Assembly: GCF_000019525.1 (NCBI RefSeq)
Contig: NC_010506.1
Span: 2,914,001 to 2,978,000 of the forward strand
Reading direction: 5' to 3'
Origin: Shewanella woodyi ATCC 51908
GTDB taxonomy: Bacteria; Pseudomonadota; Gammaproteobacteria; Enterobacterales; Shewanellaceae
Length of the DNA stretch: 64,000 nucleotides
Each line of letters starts with the position of its first letter. The stretch's first letter is position 1. The translations under genes and the position numbers were made by a program. The notes below the pieces were generated by a model. The model made no database searches. It had not been told where the DNA came from and saw only the letters and a program-made list of their open reading frames with translations. This document shows, piece by piece, positions 8,759 to 17,880 of this stretch.

Positions 8759-9823
8759 CTAGTCTTTTGGTTTGAGATAATGCTTGAGCGAACGTGGATC
8801 TGTATGACCAGTTCTTGCCATAATATAGAGGTGATCTTTATCATTTTCATGAAGCTGAGTTACGCAGCCACTTCGTAAACTATGAGCACCATAAAATTCG
8901 TGGCTAAGTCCCGCTTTAGTGCAGTATTTTCTGATCATCTGGTAAATATCATCTCCACGAAGAAATCCGGAGTTTCTCTTTTTACTCTCTATACCTTGAG
9001 TTGCAACACTATAATCTCTCACCTGCCTGCCGTCTCTGGTTAGCGATCTAAACAGATGTCCATCTTGAATTTTTGAAACAGTTAACCAATGTTTAACGGC
9101 ATCAAAAGCAGCAAAAGGCTCAGATTGAGGAAGATTCTTCCACTCTCTTTGTCCCTGTTGATTGCTCTTGGAGTAGGGGAGTCTAACTTTTAACTTATCC
9201 CTTAAAAAACTCAAATGATTCACCCGAATGTCTGCCAATTCTGAACGACGAAATCCACCTTGAAACCCTAATTGAATAATTGCTTTATCTCGTGCTCTCG
9301 TGATCGCATGTGGCTGCAGTTCAATCACATTGAGTAACATCTCAAGCTCATCATACATAATAGGTTGTTGATCGTAATCAGATACTGTTCGCTGTTTATT
9401 TCGACTTAAGCCACGCATCACTCTGATGACAAGCGGGTGTTCTGTTGGAGAATGATATCCAGCTTGAATATGAAAATAACGAATAGCAGCTAAGCGACTA
9501 GTTAAGGTTTGCCGAGAAAGTTGTGCTCCACTTCGTGATTGGATCAACTCTTTTTGATAACCAATAAATGAGATAACTGTTCTGGGATCTGCTGGTAAGG
9601 TATTTAACCTATGCTCGCTACAATAATTTGAAAATAGCGAAAAACTGGAGGTGTAGGCTCTACGTGTATTTGCAGAGATCTCGTACTCGGTTTCACTCGC
9701 AGCACTTTTGTAATCGTCTAAGATTGAGAGCGGCAGCTCCCGCTCCTCATAAAACTGCTTTTCTTCTGTATTAGCCGGCCGACTTAACAGGGAACCTGTT
9801 TGAAAGGGGGTCATTTTATTCAT
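8759..9823 (-). CDS. Tyrosine recombinase / phage-type integrase
   Basis: A 354-residue site-specific recombinase with an N-terminal SAM-like core-binding domain (about 45-135) and a C-terminal catalytic domain. Catalytic residues visible are Arg192 (GFRRSE), His314 and Arg317 (AHSLRSG), His340 (RTGHTD) and the nucleophile Tyr349 (LKHYLKPKD). It appears intact. No other phage or transposon gene is adjacent. Its surroundings carry palindromic repeats that could be its sites or a regulator's operators. It is not XerC or XerD by context. An in-frame ATG three codons in is an alternative start. Confidence 0.9.
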   Translation of the reverse strand: MNKMTPFQTGSLLSRPANTEEKQFYEERELPLSILDDYKSAASETEYEISANTRRAYTSSFSLFSNYCSEHRLNTLPADPRTVISFIGYQKELIQSRSGAQLSRQTLTSRLAAIRYFHIQAGYHSPTEHPLVIRVMRGLSRNKQRTVSDYDQQPIMYDELEMLLNVIELQPHAITRARDKAIIQLGFQGGFRRSELADIRVNHLSFLRDKLKVRLPYSKSNQQGQREWKNLPQSEPFAAFDAVKHWLTVSKIQDGHLFRSLTRDGRQVRDYSVATQGIESKKRNSGFLRGDDIYQMIRKYCTKAGLSHEFYGAHSLRSGCVTQLHENDKDHLYIMARTGHTDPRSLKHYLKPKD

Positions 9824-9926
9824 GCATGATACAAACTTATCCGCCTAAAAAACAAACGGTAAAGAGATGGCTCCCTAAAATATTAGTGGTAATCACCTTA
9901 AATTATACCTTTAATTACTTAATACC

Positions 9927-9956
9927 TACCAGTGATAATCGTCATTATCACTGGTA
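9927..9956. repeat. Perfect 13-bp inverted repeat with 4-nt loop
   Basis: TACCAGTGATAAT and its exact complement are separated by CGTC, about 105 bp upstream of the recombinase start. It is not followed by a T run on either strand, so a terminator is unlikely; an operator, crossover site or folded single-strand site is possible. The inner part resembles a Fur box, but the spacing is wrong. Confidence 0.6.
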
Positions 9957-10239
9957 GAGTATCGATTAAATAAAAAAACAACAAATTGATACTTTAAAGA
10001 GCAGTAATGATAAGCATGCTTTTCTGGATAAACTCTCAATTAGGCTTTTCCATTAATTAGGCCAGTATTAGATATAAACAAACTAATATACCCGGTCATC
10101 ATTATCGGTATATAAAATGAACAGCCAGAATGTATATAACTTTTATTTTCTGTTGATGGATATATATCTGTCTATTTATCGGGCTACTCAGATTCTGTTC
10201 TGATGTATTCCCATGCTGGTAAATATTTACTTTAAATCT

Positions 10240-10252
10240 ATGGTTACACCAT
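10240..10252. repeat. 13-bp palindrome, copy 2 (ATGGTTACACCAT)
   Basis: This differs from the other two copies by one base in the central triplet. It lies 108 bp from copy 3. Confidence 0.5.
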
Positions 10253-10347
10253 TTTATATGGTAAGTGAGAATGGAGAGTCGATAGAACATCAAGATATTA
10301 TTCAGCTTTTCTATACTGAATATTTAGCTGAGACAGATGACAATTAA

Positions 10348-10360
10348 ATGGTTGCACCAT
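10348..10360. repeat. 13-bp palindrome, copy 3 (ATGGTTGCACCAT)
   Basis: This is identical to copy 1 and lies 94 bp before the RHH-like gene, a position suitable for autoregulation by that protein. Confidence 0.55.
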
Positions 10361-10453
10361 AATATAGGTTTAAGTAATATTGAAGCTATAGAGTCAGATA
10401 GGAAATAGGGTTATGAATTATGATCCTATCAATTAACATATAGCGAGAACATA

Positions 10454-10957
10454 ATGGATCATAAGCAAGCGTGGATATATCAAGGTGATGCACCTAAAGC
10501 AGGAAGAAAGCTTTTACTGTTGGAGCCAAATGAGTTGACCATCGCTTTACCACTTATATTTCGTTTAGTTCATCCTGAGGAGGTAATGAAAAAAACAGAA
10601 TGGTTTTTAAGTAGTATTGCTGAAGATGATGCAAACAGGAATTTAAAATATATTGCCCTGATACCATTACTCCAAAAAGTCACCCAGTTAAGAAAAAATT
10701 CAGAGCCGTTATTAGCTTCACTAAAGGAGCTTAATAACAACCTAAATGAGTATTTTAGCGATCATGGTTGGCGTATGGTTCGTAAAGAGTTATCTCAGAT
10801 AAAGAAGCGGCAGAAAAAATCTCACATCGAGTTGAGTAAAGATATTATTGCTAAGCTAAAGATCTATATGGAAGATGAGAAGTTTGAAAGTTTCGATCAA
10901 GCTATTGATAACTTAATCGCTGAAGCAAAATTTAAAAATACAGAAAGGGAAGAGTAG
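10454..10957 (+). CDS. Hypothetical protein with C-terminal ribbon-helix-helix-like segment
   Basis: A 167-residue protein of unknown family. The last 45 residues, after a basic KKRQKKSH stretch, read as a short strand (HIELS) followed by two amphipathic helices, the pattern of ribbon-helix-helix DNA-binding domains; the arrangement recalls the C terminus of MatP. The N-terminal 120 residues are helical and charged with no motif I know. It is divergent from the recombinase and next to repeated palindromes, so it may be a DNA-binding partner or repressor. That role is inference. Confidence 0.7.
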   Translation: MDHKQAWIYQGDAPKAGRKLLLLEPNELTIALPLIFRLVHPEEVMKKTEWFLSSIAEDDANRNLKYIALIPLLQKVTQLRKNSEPLLASLKELNNNLNEYFSDHGWRMVRKELSQIKKRQKKSHIELSKDIIAKLKIYMEDEKFESFDQAIDNLIAEAKFKNTEREE

Positions 10958-11196
10958 TCATAACTCGTCAACTGACTATCAATTTCAAATAAAAAAGAGA
11001 GCTATGATCCTGCAAAACTGTGTTAGTTAACACTTGTGGCGTAAGGCCTGTTTGCGTTCATCTGATAACTCTCTTCTAAATCTAGTTTAGCTTACTATCA
11101 CACGGCTCGTTACTTGGTTGTGTAACAATTCTGGAAAAATTCAGTGTTAAAACTTAGCTGTAACGCCTATTCAATAAGAAAAGCTGCAAGTTTGAA

Positions 11197-12204
11197 CTAG
11201 TTAACTAAACTGATCCCTCTTTGTGTTATCGCTGAGCTAAAATCATTTATTTTATGATGTTCAGGAGACCAACCTAACAGAAAGCGTTGAAAGTCCGCCC
11301 AAGCCACAAAAAAGAGAGGGCGCCACTCTTCAATAATTTCACAGGAGTCAAGTCTACTTTGAAGAGCAGCGCTAAGCTGTGAAAAATAGTACTCCAACAG
11401 TTCTTCGTAACTTTCTTGGCAATCATGTTCACTTAAACAACTTCCCATAAAATACACTAAGTCTTTCATGCCGCAGCCCGCCCCAACATACTGAAAATCA
11501 ACAGCCGCAACCTTGCTAAGATCAGCTGAAAAACAGAAGTTAGCAACTTTTGCATCTCCATGGATTATCGTCTTAAATCGGCAGCGATTAAGTTTGTCAT
11601 CCAATTTATATGCTGCAGATTTTACATTTGACTCTTGCATGGCATGATACTCATTCTGACGAGTCGCTAAATACCAGTAGGAGCCTGTAGCCCATAGACC
11701 TTTAGGCCAACTAGCTAGATGATTATCTTGAAGGTTATTGGCATGAAAAATGGCTAACCATTTTATACAAACCTTACTTTCATCAACAGATAGATGCTGT
11801 TTACGCACACTAAAGCCAGAAGCGTCAAGATCGCTTAACAGTATGATGCTCGATTCATGTCTTGGGTGATCAATAGCAAAGGATTTTACCCCAAAACAGT
11901 GTGGAACCTGGCTAGCTCTACTTAAAGTTGAGGCATAGTCTTGATACCAATTTGCTTCTACTTGGTATGATTTTATCTTCCTCAGATGAGAAACATCTCC
12001 CTGCCAGCCCTTTGGGTGCGTAGGAACGTTAGGTGGTACAATTGATTTTACTATGATGTTTTTAGCACCATCTTGCACCATTACTTGGTATCTTGAGATC
12101 TCACCATAACCGCTCCAGAGCGTCTGAATTTTCTCTAACTTAATGACTTTGCTACAGGAAAACTGTTCTTGTATGTACTCAATAATTTCTGATTGGGTAT
12201 TCAA
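11197..12204 (-). CDS. Aminoglycoside phosphotransferase / choline-kinase-like protein
   Basis: A 335-residue protein kinase-like fold enzyme. The catalytic loop is IHGDAKVANF (HGDxxxxN, near residue 213) and the metal-binding step is VDFQYVG. Another conserved region is near YLATRQNEYH. The layout matches the ecdysteroid-kinase-like/choline kinase group of small-molecule kinases, so the substrate is probably an alcohol-bearing small molecule; it cannot be named from sequence. It stands alone, divergent from the next gene. Confidence 0.78.
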   Translation of the reverse strand: MNTQSEIIEYIQEQFSCSKVIKLEKIQTLWSGYGEISRYQVMVQDGAKNIIVKSIVPPNVPTHPKGWQGDVSHLRKIKSYQVEANWYQDYASTLSRASQVPHCFGVKSFAIDHPRHESSIILLSDLDASGFSVRKQHLSVDESKVCIKWLAIFHANNLQDNHLASWPKGLWATGSYWYLATRQNEYHAMQESNVKSAAYKLDDKLNRCRFKTIIHGDAKVANFCFSADLSKVAAVDFQYVGAGCGMKDLVYFMGSCLSEHDCQESYEELLEYYFSQLSAALQSRLDSCEIIEEWRPLFFVAWADFQRFLLGWSPEHHKINDFSSAITQRGISLVN

Positions 12205-12320
12205 TGCCGGAGCCTACCTTTATAATCTTTAAGCCTGTAAACAAAGGCTGCTTTTAGGTTATTTTTTGTTAAAACAGGTTATAATTATGATCAAACCTGA
12301 GTAATGAGTTAATACAATAG

Positions 12321-12671
12321 ATGTCAACTGAGTTACCAAAAGAGAAAAAACTGACCGTTTTATGCAGAGTTGAACCTGGTTGCCTTGGGCCTGATGGCTT
12401 AGATCATATTGAATCTTTTTGCCGCTTTTCTCACCAAGAACTAAAAAAAATCGACTCCGATTTTATCAAATGGTTACCTCTTCCACGTTACGATAAGTCC
12501 TTAGCTGAGATGGAATACTCTGTTGACAGTAAGCTGCTATCTCGTGATAAAGCCTCTCAATATTTAGCTCATTTTAAATGTGAACTAGATGAATTTGAAG
12601 AACATTTTCATGATAAGCTTTCAACTCTAATTAATGAGTTTCTGGCGAATAATAAGGCCAAGCAAAATTAA
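12321..12671 (+). CDS. Conserved hypothetical small protein
   Basis: A 116-residue soluble, acidic protein with no signal peptide and no recognised motif. It begins with a basic TELPKEKKLTVLCRVEPGCLGP segment and ends with a helical segment (FEEHFHDKLSTLINEFL). It is 44 bp upstream of the SDR gene on the same strand and may be co-transcribed. I do not recognise it. Confidence 0.7.
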   Translation: MSTELPKEKKLTVLCRVEPGCLGPDGLDHIESFCRFSHQELKKIDSDFIKWLPLPRYDKSLAEMEYSVDSKLLSRDKASQYLAHFKCELDEFEEHFHDKLSTLINEFLANNKAKQN

Positions 12672-12715
12672 GCGAATTGTTTTTCGCCAATTAACGCTAA
12701 CTGAAGGATAGTGTA

Positions 12716-13411
12716 ATGCAAAAACACCTTTTGATCACAGGTGCAAATCGTGGCATAGGACTAACACTGGTAGAGCAATATTTGAAAGATGGTTGGGCAG
12801 TCAATGCGTGTTGTCGTCAGCCTGAAAAAGCCGATGAGTTAATACAATTACAAGCCAAGTACGAGTCATTAACACTCTCAAAACTCGATGTTACTGATTA
12901 TCATGCAGTTAAACTGTTAGCTGACTCTCTTGCCGATATTCCCATCGATCTTTTGATCAATAACGCGGGTTACTATGGTCCGAAAGGGGTAAGTTTTGGC
13001 GACACCGATGTCGAAGAGTGGCGCAGAGTGATAGAGATAAATACCATTGCGCCTTTAAAAATAGCCGAAGCTTTTTTACCTCATTTAACACAGGCACAAG
13101 ATGCAGCTTATGTGGCCATCTCGTCTAAAATGGGAAGCATGTCAGATAATAGCAGCGGCGGAGCCTATATCTACCGTTCATCGAAAGCAGCGTTAAACAG
13201 TGTTGTAAAGAGCCTTTCGCTAGACCTTAAATCATACGGCGTTAAGGTTGTTGCGCTACATCCTGGCTGGGTTAGAACAGAGATGGGTGGCCCAAATGGA
13301 CTCATAGATACCAATGAGTCAGCAGCGGGTTTAAAGCAAGTGATCAGTGAGTTAAGCAGTACTGATAACGGTGGCTTTTTTGATTATCTAGGTAATAAGA
13401 TCCCTTGGTGA
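12716..13411 (+). CDS. Short-chain dehydrogenase/reductase (C-factor-like)
   Basis: A 231-residue NAD(P)-dependent oxidoreductase of the classical SDR fold. The nucleotide motif is TGANRGIG near residue 7, the NNAG motif is near residue 82, and the catalytic YxxxK is YRSSK preceded by Ser in AISSKMG. The short length and sequence style resemble the CsgA/C-factor subgroup. GAAGGA precedes the ATG by eight bases. The substrate is unknown. Confidence 0.88.
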   Translation: MQKHLLITGANRGIGLTLVEQYLKDGWAVNACCRQPEKADELIQLQAKYESLTLSKLDVTDYHAVKLLADSLADIPIDLLINNAGYYGPKGVSFGDTDVEEWRRVIEINTIAPLKIAEAFLPHLTQAQDAAYVAISSKMGSMSDNSSGGAYIYRSSKAALNSVVKSLSLDLKSYGVKVVALHPGWVRTEMGGPNGLIDTNESAAGLKQVISELSSTDNGGFFDYLGNKIPW

Positions 13412-13436
13412 TCCAGGCTTATGAGCAGTGAGCCTC

Positions 13437-14498
13437 CTAGTTCACTGCTGGAAATGCGGGAGATATGCATTTTTTTACCACAAAACTGTAACCATAATCA
13501 GCTTCAAGGTCCTCTTTTATCTCTAAGATCTCATAATCATTGAGCTCCACCACGTTGGTATCTTGTTCCATTTCACACCGTGATTTCGTATCAGACTCTA
13601 GATGAAAAGCGAATATAGCGATAAGATTACGCACTACTTTTTCATAGTCAGAACGTACATTTTCATATAGTTCTTCATTTGATTTTTTAGTCTCTTCTGA
13701 AGAAAGAGATAAACCAATGGACAAGTTATCACTCATTGAGCTCAATTCGACGGGTAATCCCTCTGTTTGATTAAAAGATTCTATTAATTGATTGTGAACA
13801 TTTTCAGCAACAGCAACAGCAACTGCATCACTCTCTTCGGTAAAGGCGACTTCATCACTGAGTTCATTATCTAAATTAACGAGTAAGACTAAATGATAAA
13901 GAACAATTGAAGCTAATATCACACGTACTAGCATGGTTGAAAACCGAAAATGGTTATGGTTGGTTAACCTAAGCCCTTTAACCCCAAAAGGTTTCAGCAT
14001 AAGTAAAAAGACAAGATAAATGGGAACAGCAATTTGGAGTAAGAGTATCGCCAATGCCGTCATTGCAATTACCCAAGCCGGTAGATAAAGCAAAATGGCA
14101 AAATTATGTGTATATGAGAAGTGAGTAGTTGAAACGCCTACAACTTCATTAACAACAGAGGCCGCTCCGGCTATTGCAAAGTTTGCGATTACGGCATAAA
14201 AAAGCAACAACACAGCTTTACCTGACAAGCTATGCCAGACACGTTCGAACAGTGGCCAAAACTCTAACGTCAGTGCCACTACGGTAATAATGACCACTAA
14301 TCCAAGGTAATCAGGTGACATTAATAGCAATAGCGCAAACAGATAGAGTTTCTGAGCAAGTGTTAACCGTTTAAGTAAACTTACCATTTTTTGATAGTAG
14401 CTGCGCAGTGACAGGAAGCTACCAAGCAATAGATTGATTGGCGAATTGATTATTTTTTGAAAACGGACACCAGTCTCCTCTTTAGGGAGTTGCTCCAT
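13437..14498 (-). CDS. Polytopic membrane protein of unknown function
   Basis: A 353-residue protein. After a cytoplasmic N terminus of about 40 residues it has around six hydrophobic helices (roughly 45-235), then a soluble acidic C-terminal domain of about 120 residues with two cysteines (SRCEM, VVKKCIS). I see no transporter signature. It is convergent with the SDR gene. Function unknown. Confidence 0.75.
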   Translation of the reverse strand: MEQLPKEETGVRFQKIINSPINLLLGSFLSLRSYYQKMVSLLKRLTLAQKLYLFALLLLMSPDYLGLVVIITVVALTLEFWPLFERVWHSLSGKAVLLLFYAVIANFAIAGAASVVNEVVGVSTTHFSYTHNFAILLYLPAWVIAMTALAILLLQIAVPIYLVFLLMLKPFGVKGLRLTNHNHFRFSTMLVRVILASIVLYHLVLLVNLDNELSDEVAFTEESDAVAVAVAENVHNQLIESFNQTEGLPVELSSMSDNLSIGLSLSSEETKKSNEELYENVRSDYEKVVRNLIAIFAFHLESDTKSRCEMEQDTNVVELNDYEILEIKEDLEADYGYSFVVKKCISPAFPAVN

Positions 14499-14648
14499 TG
14501 GCTTATTCCTTCAATTAACACAAAGCTCAAATGGTAACGTGTTATTAACATATGCTCCATCTATTTTATGGTTAAGGTGTTAAAGTGGATTAACAAATCA
14601 CTATACATCTATCTCTATTTTGTTTAGCTTAATCAAAAAAAGGACAAA

Positions 14649-15206
14649 GTGATGATAGAAGCATTAGCCCCAGAACATTTTGAAGATGTAATAGCCTTAG
14701 GCAATAAAGTCCATGGCGATGGCTACCTTGATCTCCAATTAATGCAATCCCTTTACAAAAAAGGAATAAAGAATGAGATAAATGCCAATTTTGTGGCTCT
14801 TCTCAATAATGAATTAGTTGGTTTTAGATTGACCTATGCACCTGGTAATTGGCAGCCCGACAATTGGTGCTTACCTGATGCATGGGGAGTGGAACCCGAT
14901 AAAGTCTGCTATTTTAAATGTAATACCGTTGCAAAGGAGCATAGAGGCGTTGGCATTGGCGGAAAGCTTTTACAAGCATCAATTGCTGCAACAAAATATC
15001 AAGGCGCAAAAGCGGGTATAAGTCATCTCTGGAAAGATAGTCCTAATAATTCTGCGGTTAACTACTTTACCAAAGCAGGGGGGGTATTGATTAAAGAGTA
15101 CCCTAATAGATGGAATGATACGAAAGAGCACCCCGATTATATCTGCATATTATGTGGATCTGAGTGTCACTGCACAGCTTGTGAGATGATCTTAATCTTT
15201 AAGTAA
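14649..15206 (+). CDS. GNAT family N-acetyltransferase
   Basis: A 185-residue acetyltransferase. The acetyl-CoA pyrophosphate loop is visible as HRGVGIGGKLL (R/Q-x-x-G-x-G/A). The C terminus carries a short Cys-rich tail (CILCGSECHCTACEM), which is unusual for GNAT and could bind a metal. AAAGGACAAAGTG precedes the ATG. It abuts the FAD oxidase gene, with which it probably forms an operon. Confidence 0.82.
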   Translation: MMIEALAPEHFEDVIALGNKVHGDGYLDLQLMQSLYKKGIKNEINANFVALLNNELVGFRLTYAPGNWQPDNWCLPDAWGVEPDKVCYFKCNTVAKEHRGVGIGGKLLQASIAATKYQGAKAGISHLWKDSPNNSAVNYFTKAGGVLIKEYPNRWNDTKEHPDYICILCGSECHCTACEMILIFK

Positions 15207-15251
15207 TTGTCCCCATCTAAACATGATAAGCCAAACATAAAGCCCATAGAG

Positions 15252-16592
15252 ATGACCTTAAAACAATACGATCCTTTAATATCTACAACCCCCGCATCAC
15301 AAAACTGGCCAAACTCCTATTGGGCAAGTACCGTTCAAGCGCAGCAAGAGTCCCCATCCCTTCAGAGAAATATCCAGACAGATGTTGTCGTGATAGGTGG
15401 TGGTTATACAGGGCTACTAACCGCTTATTATCTTGCCGAAGAGTTTAATATCGATGTATGTGTAGTAGAGGCGAATGCTGTTGGGTTTGGTGCCAGTGGA
15501 CGCAATGCAGGCTTCGTATTAAAGGGCTCAGGTCGTCTAGGTTACACTCAAATAGCAAAAAAGTGGGATCTCGATGTCGCAAAGGGCATCTATCAGGAGT
15601 TTAGTGAAGCGGTAGAGCGTGTCGACTCATTAATAACTTCGAACCAAATAGCCTGTGACCCCCAAGAAAAGGGGTACTTAAAAGTTGCTCATAATCCAAA
15701 AGCGATGAAGCAGCTTACACTCGCTTCTAATTTCATTACTACTGAGTTAGGTGGGCAAGCTGAACTACTTTCACTAGAGCAGCTAACTGAAAATTACATG
15801 CATAACCACCAAGCCTATGGCGCCTTAAGGTTAGATGATGGGTTTGGTATTAACCCGTTAAAGTTAGTTCTAGGTTACAAGTCGTTAGTTCAAAATACTA
15901 AAGTATCTATTTTTGAAAATACCTGTATTCATCACTGGTTTGAAGAGGGGGGGAAGCATAGATTAGTCACATCGGGTGGCGAGATCACAGCCAATAGAGT
16001 TATCTGCGCCGGTAACGCATACACACCAAAAACATTTAACCGTCGTGTTGATGATAAGTACCTACCTATCTTAAGTAATGTCATTGTTACAGAGCCACTG
16101 ACGGATGCCGAATTACAAGAAGCGGGACTCAAAACCCACCAAGTCACTATGGATACCCGCTTACTTAAATATTATTACCGCCTATTACCCGATAACCGAT
16201 TACTTTTGGGAGGACGAGGAGCCATTACAGGTAAAGATGCACAGGATCCCATTTATGCACAAAGATTAAAGTATGCGCTCGCCCAATGTTTTCCTGTTCT
16301 TGCCAACAAAGCTATCGATTATAACTGGACTGGCTGGATAGCGGCTGCTATAGATGATATGCCCCACGTTTATCAAAAAGGTGGAGTGGGCTACAGCTTA
16401 GGTTATTGTGGCTCAGGAGTCTCTTTTAGTGCGCAAGCTGCCTACCGATTGGCTCAAACCTTAGTAGGTATCAAAACACCCGATCTGCCACTCTACCGTC
16501 AACCCTTACCCCCATTTCCATTTGCACGAATGAGACGAGTAGGACAGTGGGGTTATTATCATTATGCTTGGATGAGAGACAAGTATGGTTAA
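15252..16592 (+). CDS. FAD-dependent amine/amino-acid oxidoreductase (DAO family, PuuB-like)
   Basis: About 446 residues. An N-terminal Rossmann motif (VVVIGGGYTGLLTAYYL) binds FAD. GFGASGRNAGFVLKG is typical of gamma-glutamylputrescine oxidase-like enzymes, and the C-terminal GYSLGYCGSGVSF closes the FAD site. The open frame extends upstream to a TTG at 15207 directly after the GNAT stop, but no ribosome site is present there. The ATG at 15252 is preferred, although its site is also weak. The convergent neighbour is a polyamine-type binding protein, so an amine substrate is plausible. The stop codons of the two genes overlap by four bases. Confidence 0.85.
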   Translation: MTLKQYDPLISTTPASQNWPNSYWASTVQAQQESPSLQRNIQTDVVVIGGGYTGLLTAYYLAEEFNIDVCVVEANAVGFGASGRNAGFVLKGSGRLGYTQIAKKWDLDVAKGIYQEFSEAVERVDSLITSNQIACDPQEKGYLKVAHNPKAMKQLTLASNFITTELGGQAELLSLEQLTENYMHNHQAYGALRLDDGFGINPLKLVLGYKSLVQNTKVSIFENTCIHHWFEEGGKHRLVTSGGEITANRVICAGNAYTPKTFNRRVDDKYLPILSNVIVTEPLTDAELQEAGLKTHQVTMDTRLLKYYYRLLPDNRLLLGGRGAITGKDAQDPIYAQRLKYALAQCFPVLANKAIDYNWTGWIAAAIDDMPHVYQKGGVGYSLGYCGSGVSFSAQAAYRLAQTLVGIKTPDLPLYRQPLPPFPFARMRRVGQWGYYHYAWMRDKYG

Positions 16593-17710
16593 GGTTGTCT
16601 CTGCTCTTTAGCCCTTTCAAGCATCTTTTTCATTAATCCATAGCTTCTTTGATCATAGGGGGGGACAAACATGTTTTCATTTAATATTTTATCGGGATCC
16701 CCCAAAATAGTGTTAACTGGGACTGTTTTAGAGGCTGGCACCATGGAGAGCTCATTTGATATACGGTTTTGAACCTCTTTACCGATAAAGTAATTGGCGA
16801 AAATCTCTGCTGCCTCGAGCTTCCTACCTGATAACCCTTTTACAAAATTTATCGTATCAAGCCAAGCCATATGACCCTCTTCAAAATCGATAAGCTCCCA
16901 ATTCCCACCTCTCATATTTTCCGCATGTATCTCTGGCCCCCAACTACTGACAATCAATAACTCATCATTAAACGTTGGTGCATCAGTCCAGAAGCTGCCT
17001 GCGGCATCATATAGTGCTGTTAGTTGAGTTTGAAAAGCCCCATCTGGTGCAGATTTAACCATGACGCCACTTCTGTTTTCTTTTTGAAACTCTTCATAAA
17101 GATAGAAGGGGGACTCGCCTTGGCTCATTAATGTCAGGCCTATGTTGTACCACTCTTGGGCGCCATTCAACGAGAATTTATGCCTCCACTCTGGCTGCCA
17201 TAACGCTTTTACTGAGTAGGGCCTAAGGGACACAGGAACTCTGTCATTATCGATATAGAACCCATAAATCCCCCCGCCCCATGGTATATAAAGCGGCAGT
17301 CCATCTCTATCTATCCCCATTTTTAACCTGGCTAAGTTTGGATAGAGGTGCTGATAATTAGTCAATCTGGGAGAGTCTATATTGACAGGTTGCAGTAGCT
17401 TAGCCGTTTGCTCCTTTTTCATCTTAATAAAAAAGAGGGTTAAGAAAGTGATGTCGCACTCTTTGCCTCTGATCAAGTTATACATCTGCTCAGCCCCCTC
17501 AGCATAAGGAGAGATCACTTCAACGCGATAATCATAACCTTGTTCAAGTAGTAACTGGTTAACATGAGAGAGGTCGCTGTCGGTTACATACCCCTCCCAA
17601 GTTAACACTCTTAACACTTGAGCTTCACTACTTTGATCAGAGATAGAGAAAGGACTAACTAGAAGAGAGCTAATAGCGATAATTAAGGAGAAACCAATAT
17701 ACTTTTTCAT
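16589..17710 (-). CDS. PotD/PotF-like ABC transporter substrate-binding protein
   Basis: A 373-residue periplasmic binding protein with a signal peptide (cleavage near SIS-DQ). It opens with LRVLTWEGYVTD, the start typical of spermidine/putrescine binding proteins, and has later family segments (PWGGGIYGFYIDND, FANYFIGKEVQNRI). No permease or ATPase gene adjoins it, so it either serves a distant transporter or acts as a receptor. Polyamine binding is inferred from family. Confidence 0.82.
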   Translation of the reverse strand: MKKYIGFSLIIAISSLLVSPFSISDQSSEAQVLRVLTWEGYVTDSDLSHVNQLLLEQGYDYRVEVISPYAEGAEQMYNLIRGKECDITFLTLFFIKMKKEQTAKLLQPVNIDSPRLTNYQHLYPNLARLKMGIDRDGLPLYIPWGGGIYGFYIDNDRVPVSLRPYSVKALWQPEWRHKFSLNGAQEWYNIGLTLMSQGESPFYLYEEFQKENRSGVMVKSAPDGAFQTQLTALYDAAGSFWTDAPTFNDELLIVSSWGPEIHAENMRGGNWELIDFEEGHMAWLDTINFVKGLSGRKLEAAEIFANYFIGKEVQNRISNELSMVPASKTVPVNTILGDPDKILNENMFVPPYDQRSYGLMKKMLERAKEQRQP

Positions 17711-17880
17711 CTGCTTTTACACCGGCCAGTTCTATAAAAGAAGAACTTAAGCTCAATTTAGTGATAAGAACTGCACATACAAAGTTTAGCCTAACTCTTC
17801 ATGCTCTGTAATATAGATAGAAACGTGCTAAATCTTCCGTCCCTTGCTATTCTTAACAGCTGCTTAAAAAGGGGGAAGTA

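Larger units (their letters stand above)
9824..10453. other. Non-coding region upstream of recombinase and RHH-like gene
   Basis: About 630 bp with no convincing gene. It contains the hairpin at 9927-9956 and copies 2 and 3 of the ATGGT-N3-ACCAT palindrome. The only open frame (10102-10293, minus) is AT-rich with no family signature, and I do not accept it as a gene. The region is the shared upstream space of the recombinase (minus) and the 167-codon gene (plus), so it should hold both promoters and possibly a recombination site. Confidence 0.5.

Noticed and set aside
9927..9956. TGATAAT-CGTC-ATTATCA considered as a Fur box
   Set aside because: Fur sites have a 7-1-7 or overlapping hexamer layout; here the arms are separated by four bases, and the symmetry extends well beyond the Fur core.
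10102..10293. 63-codon minus-strand frame upstream of the RHH-like gene
   Set aside because: AT-rich composition, no ribosome site or motif, and it overlaps palindrome copy 2.
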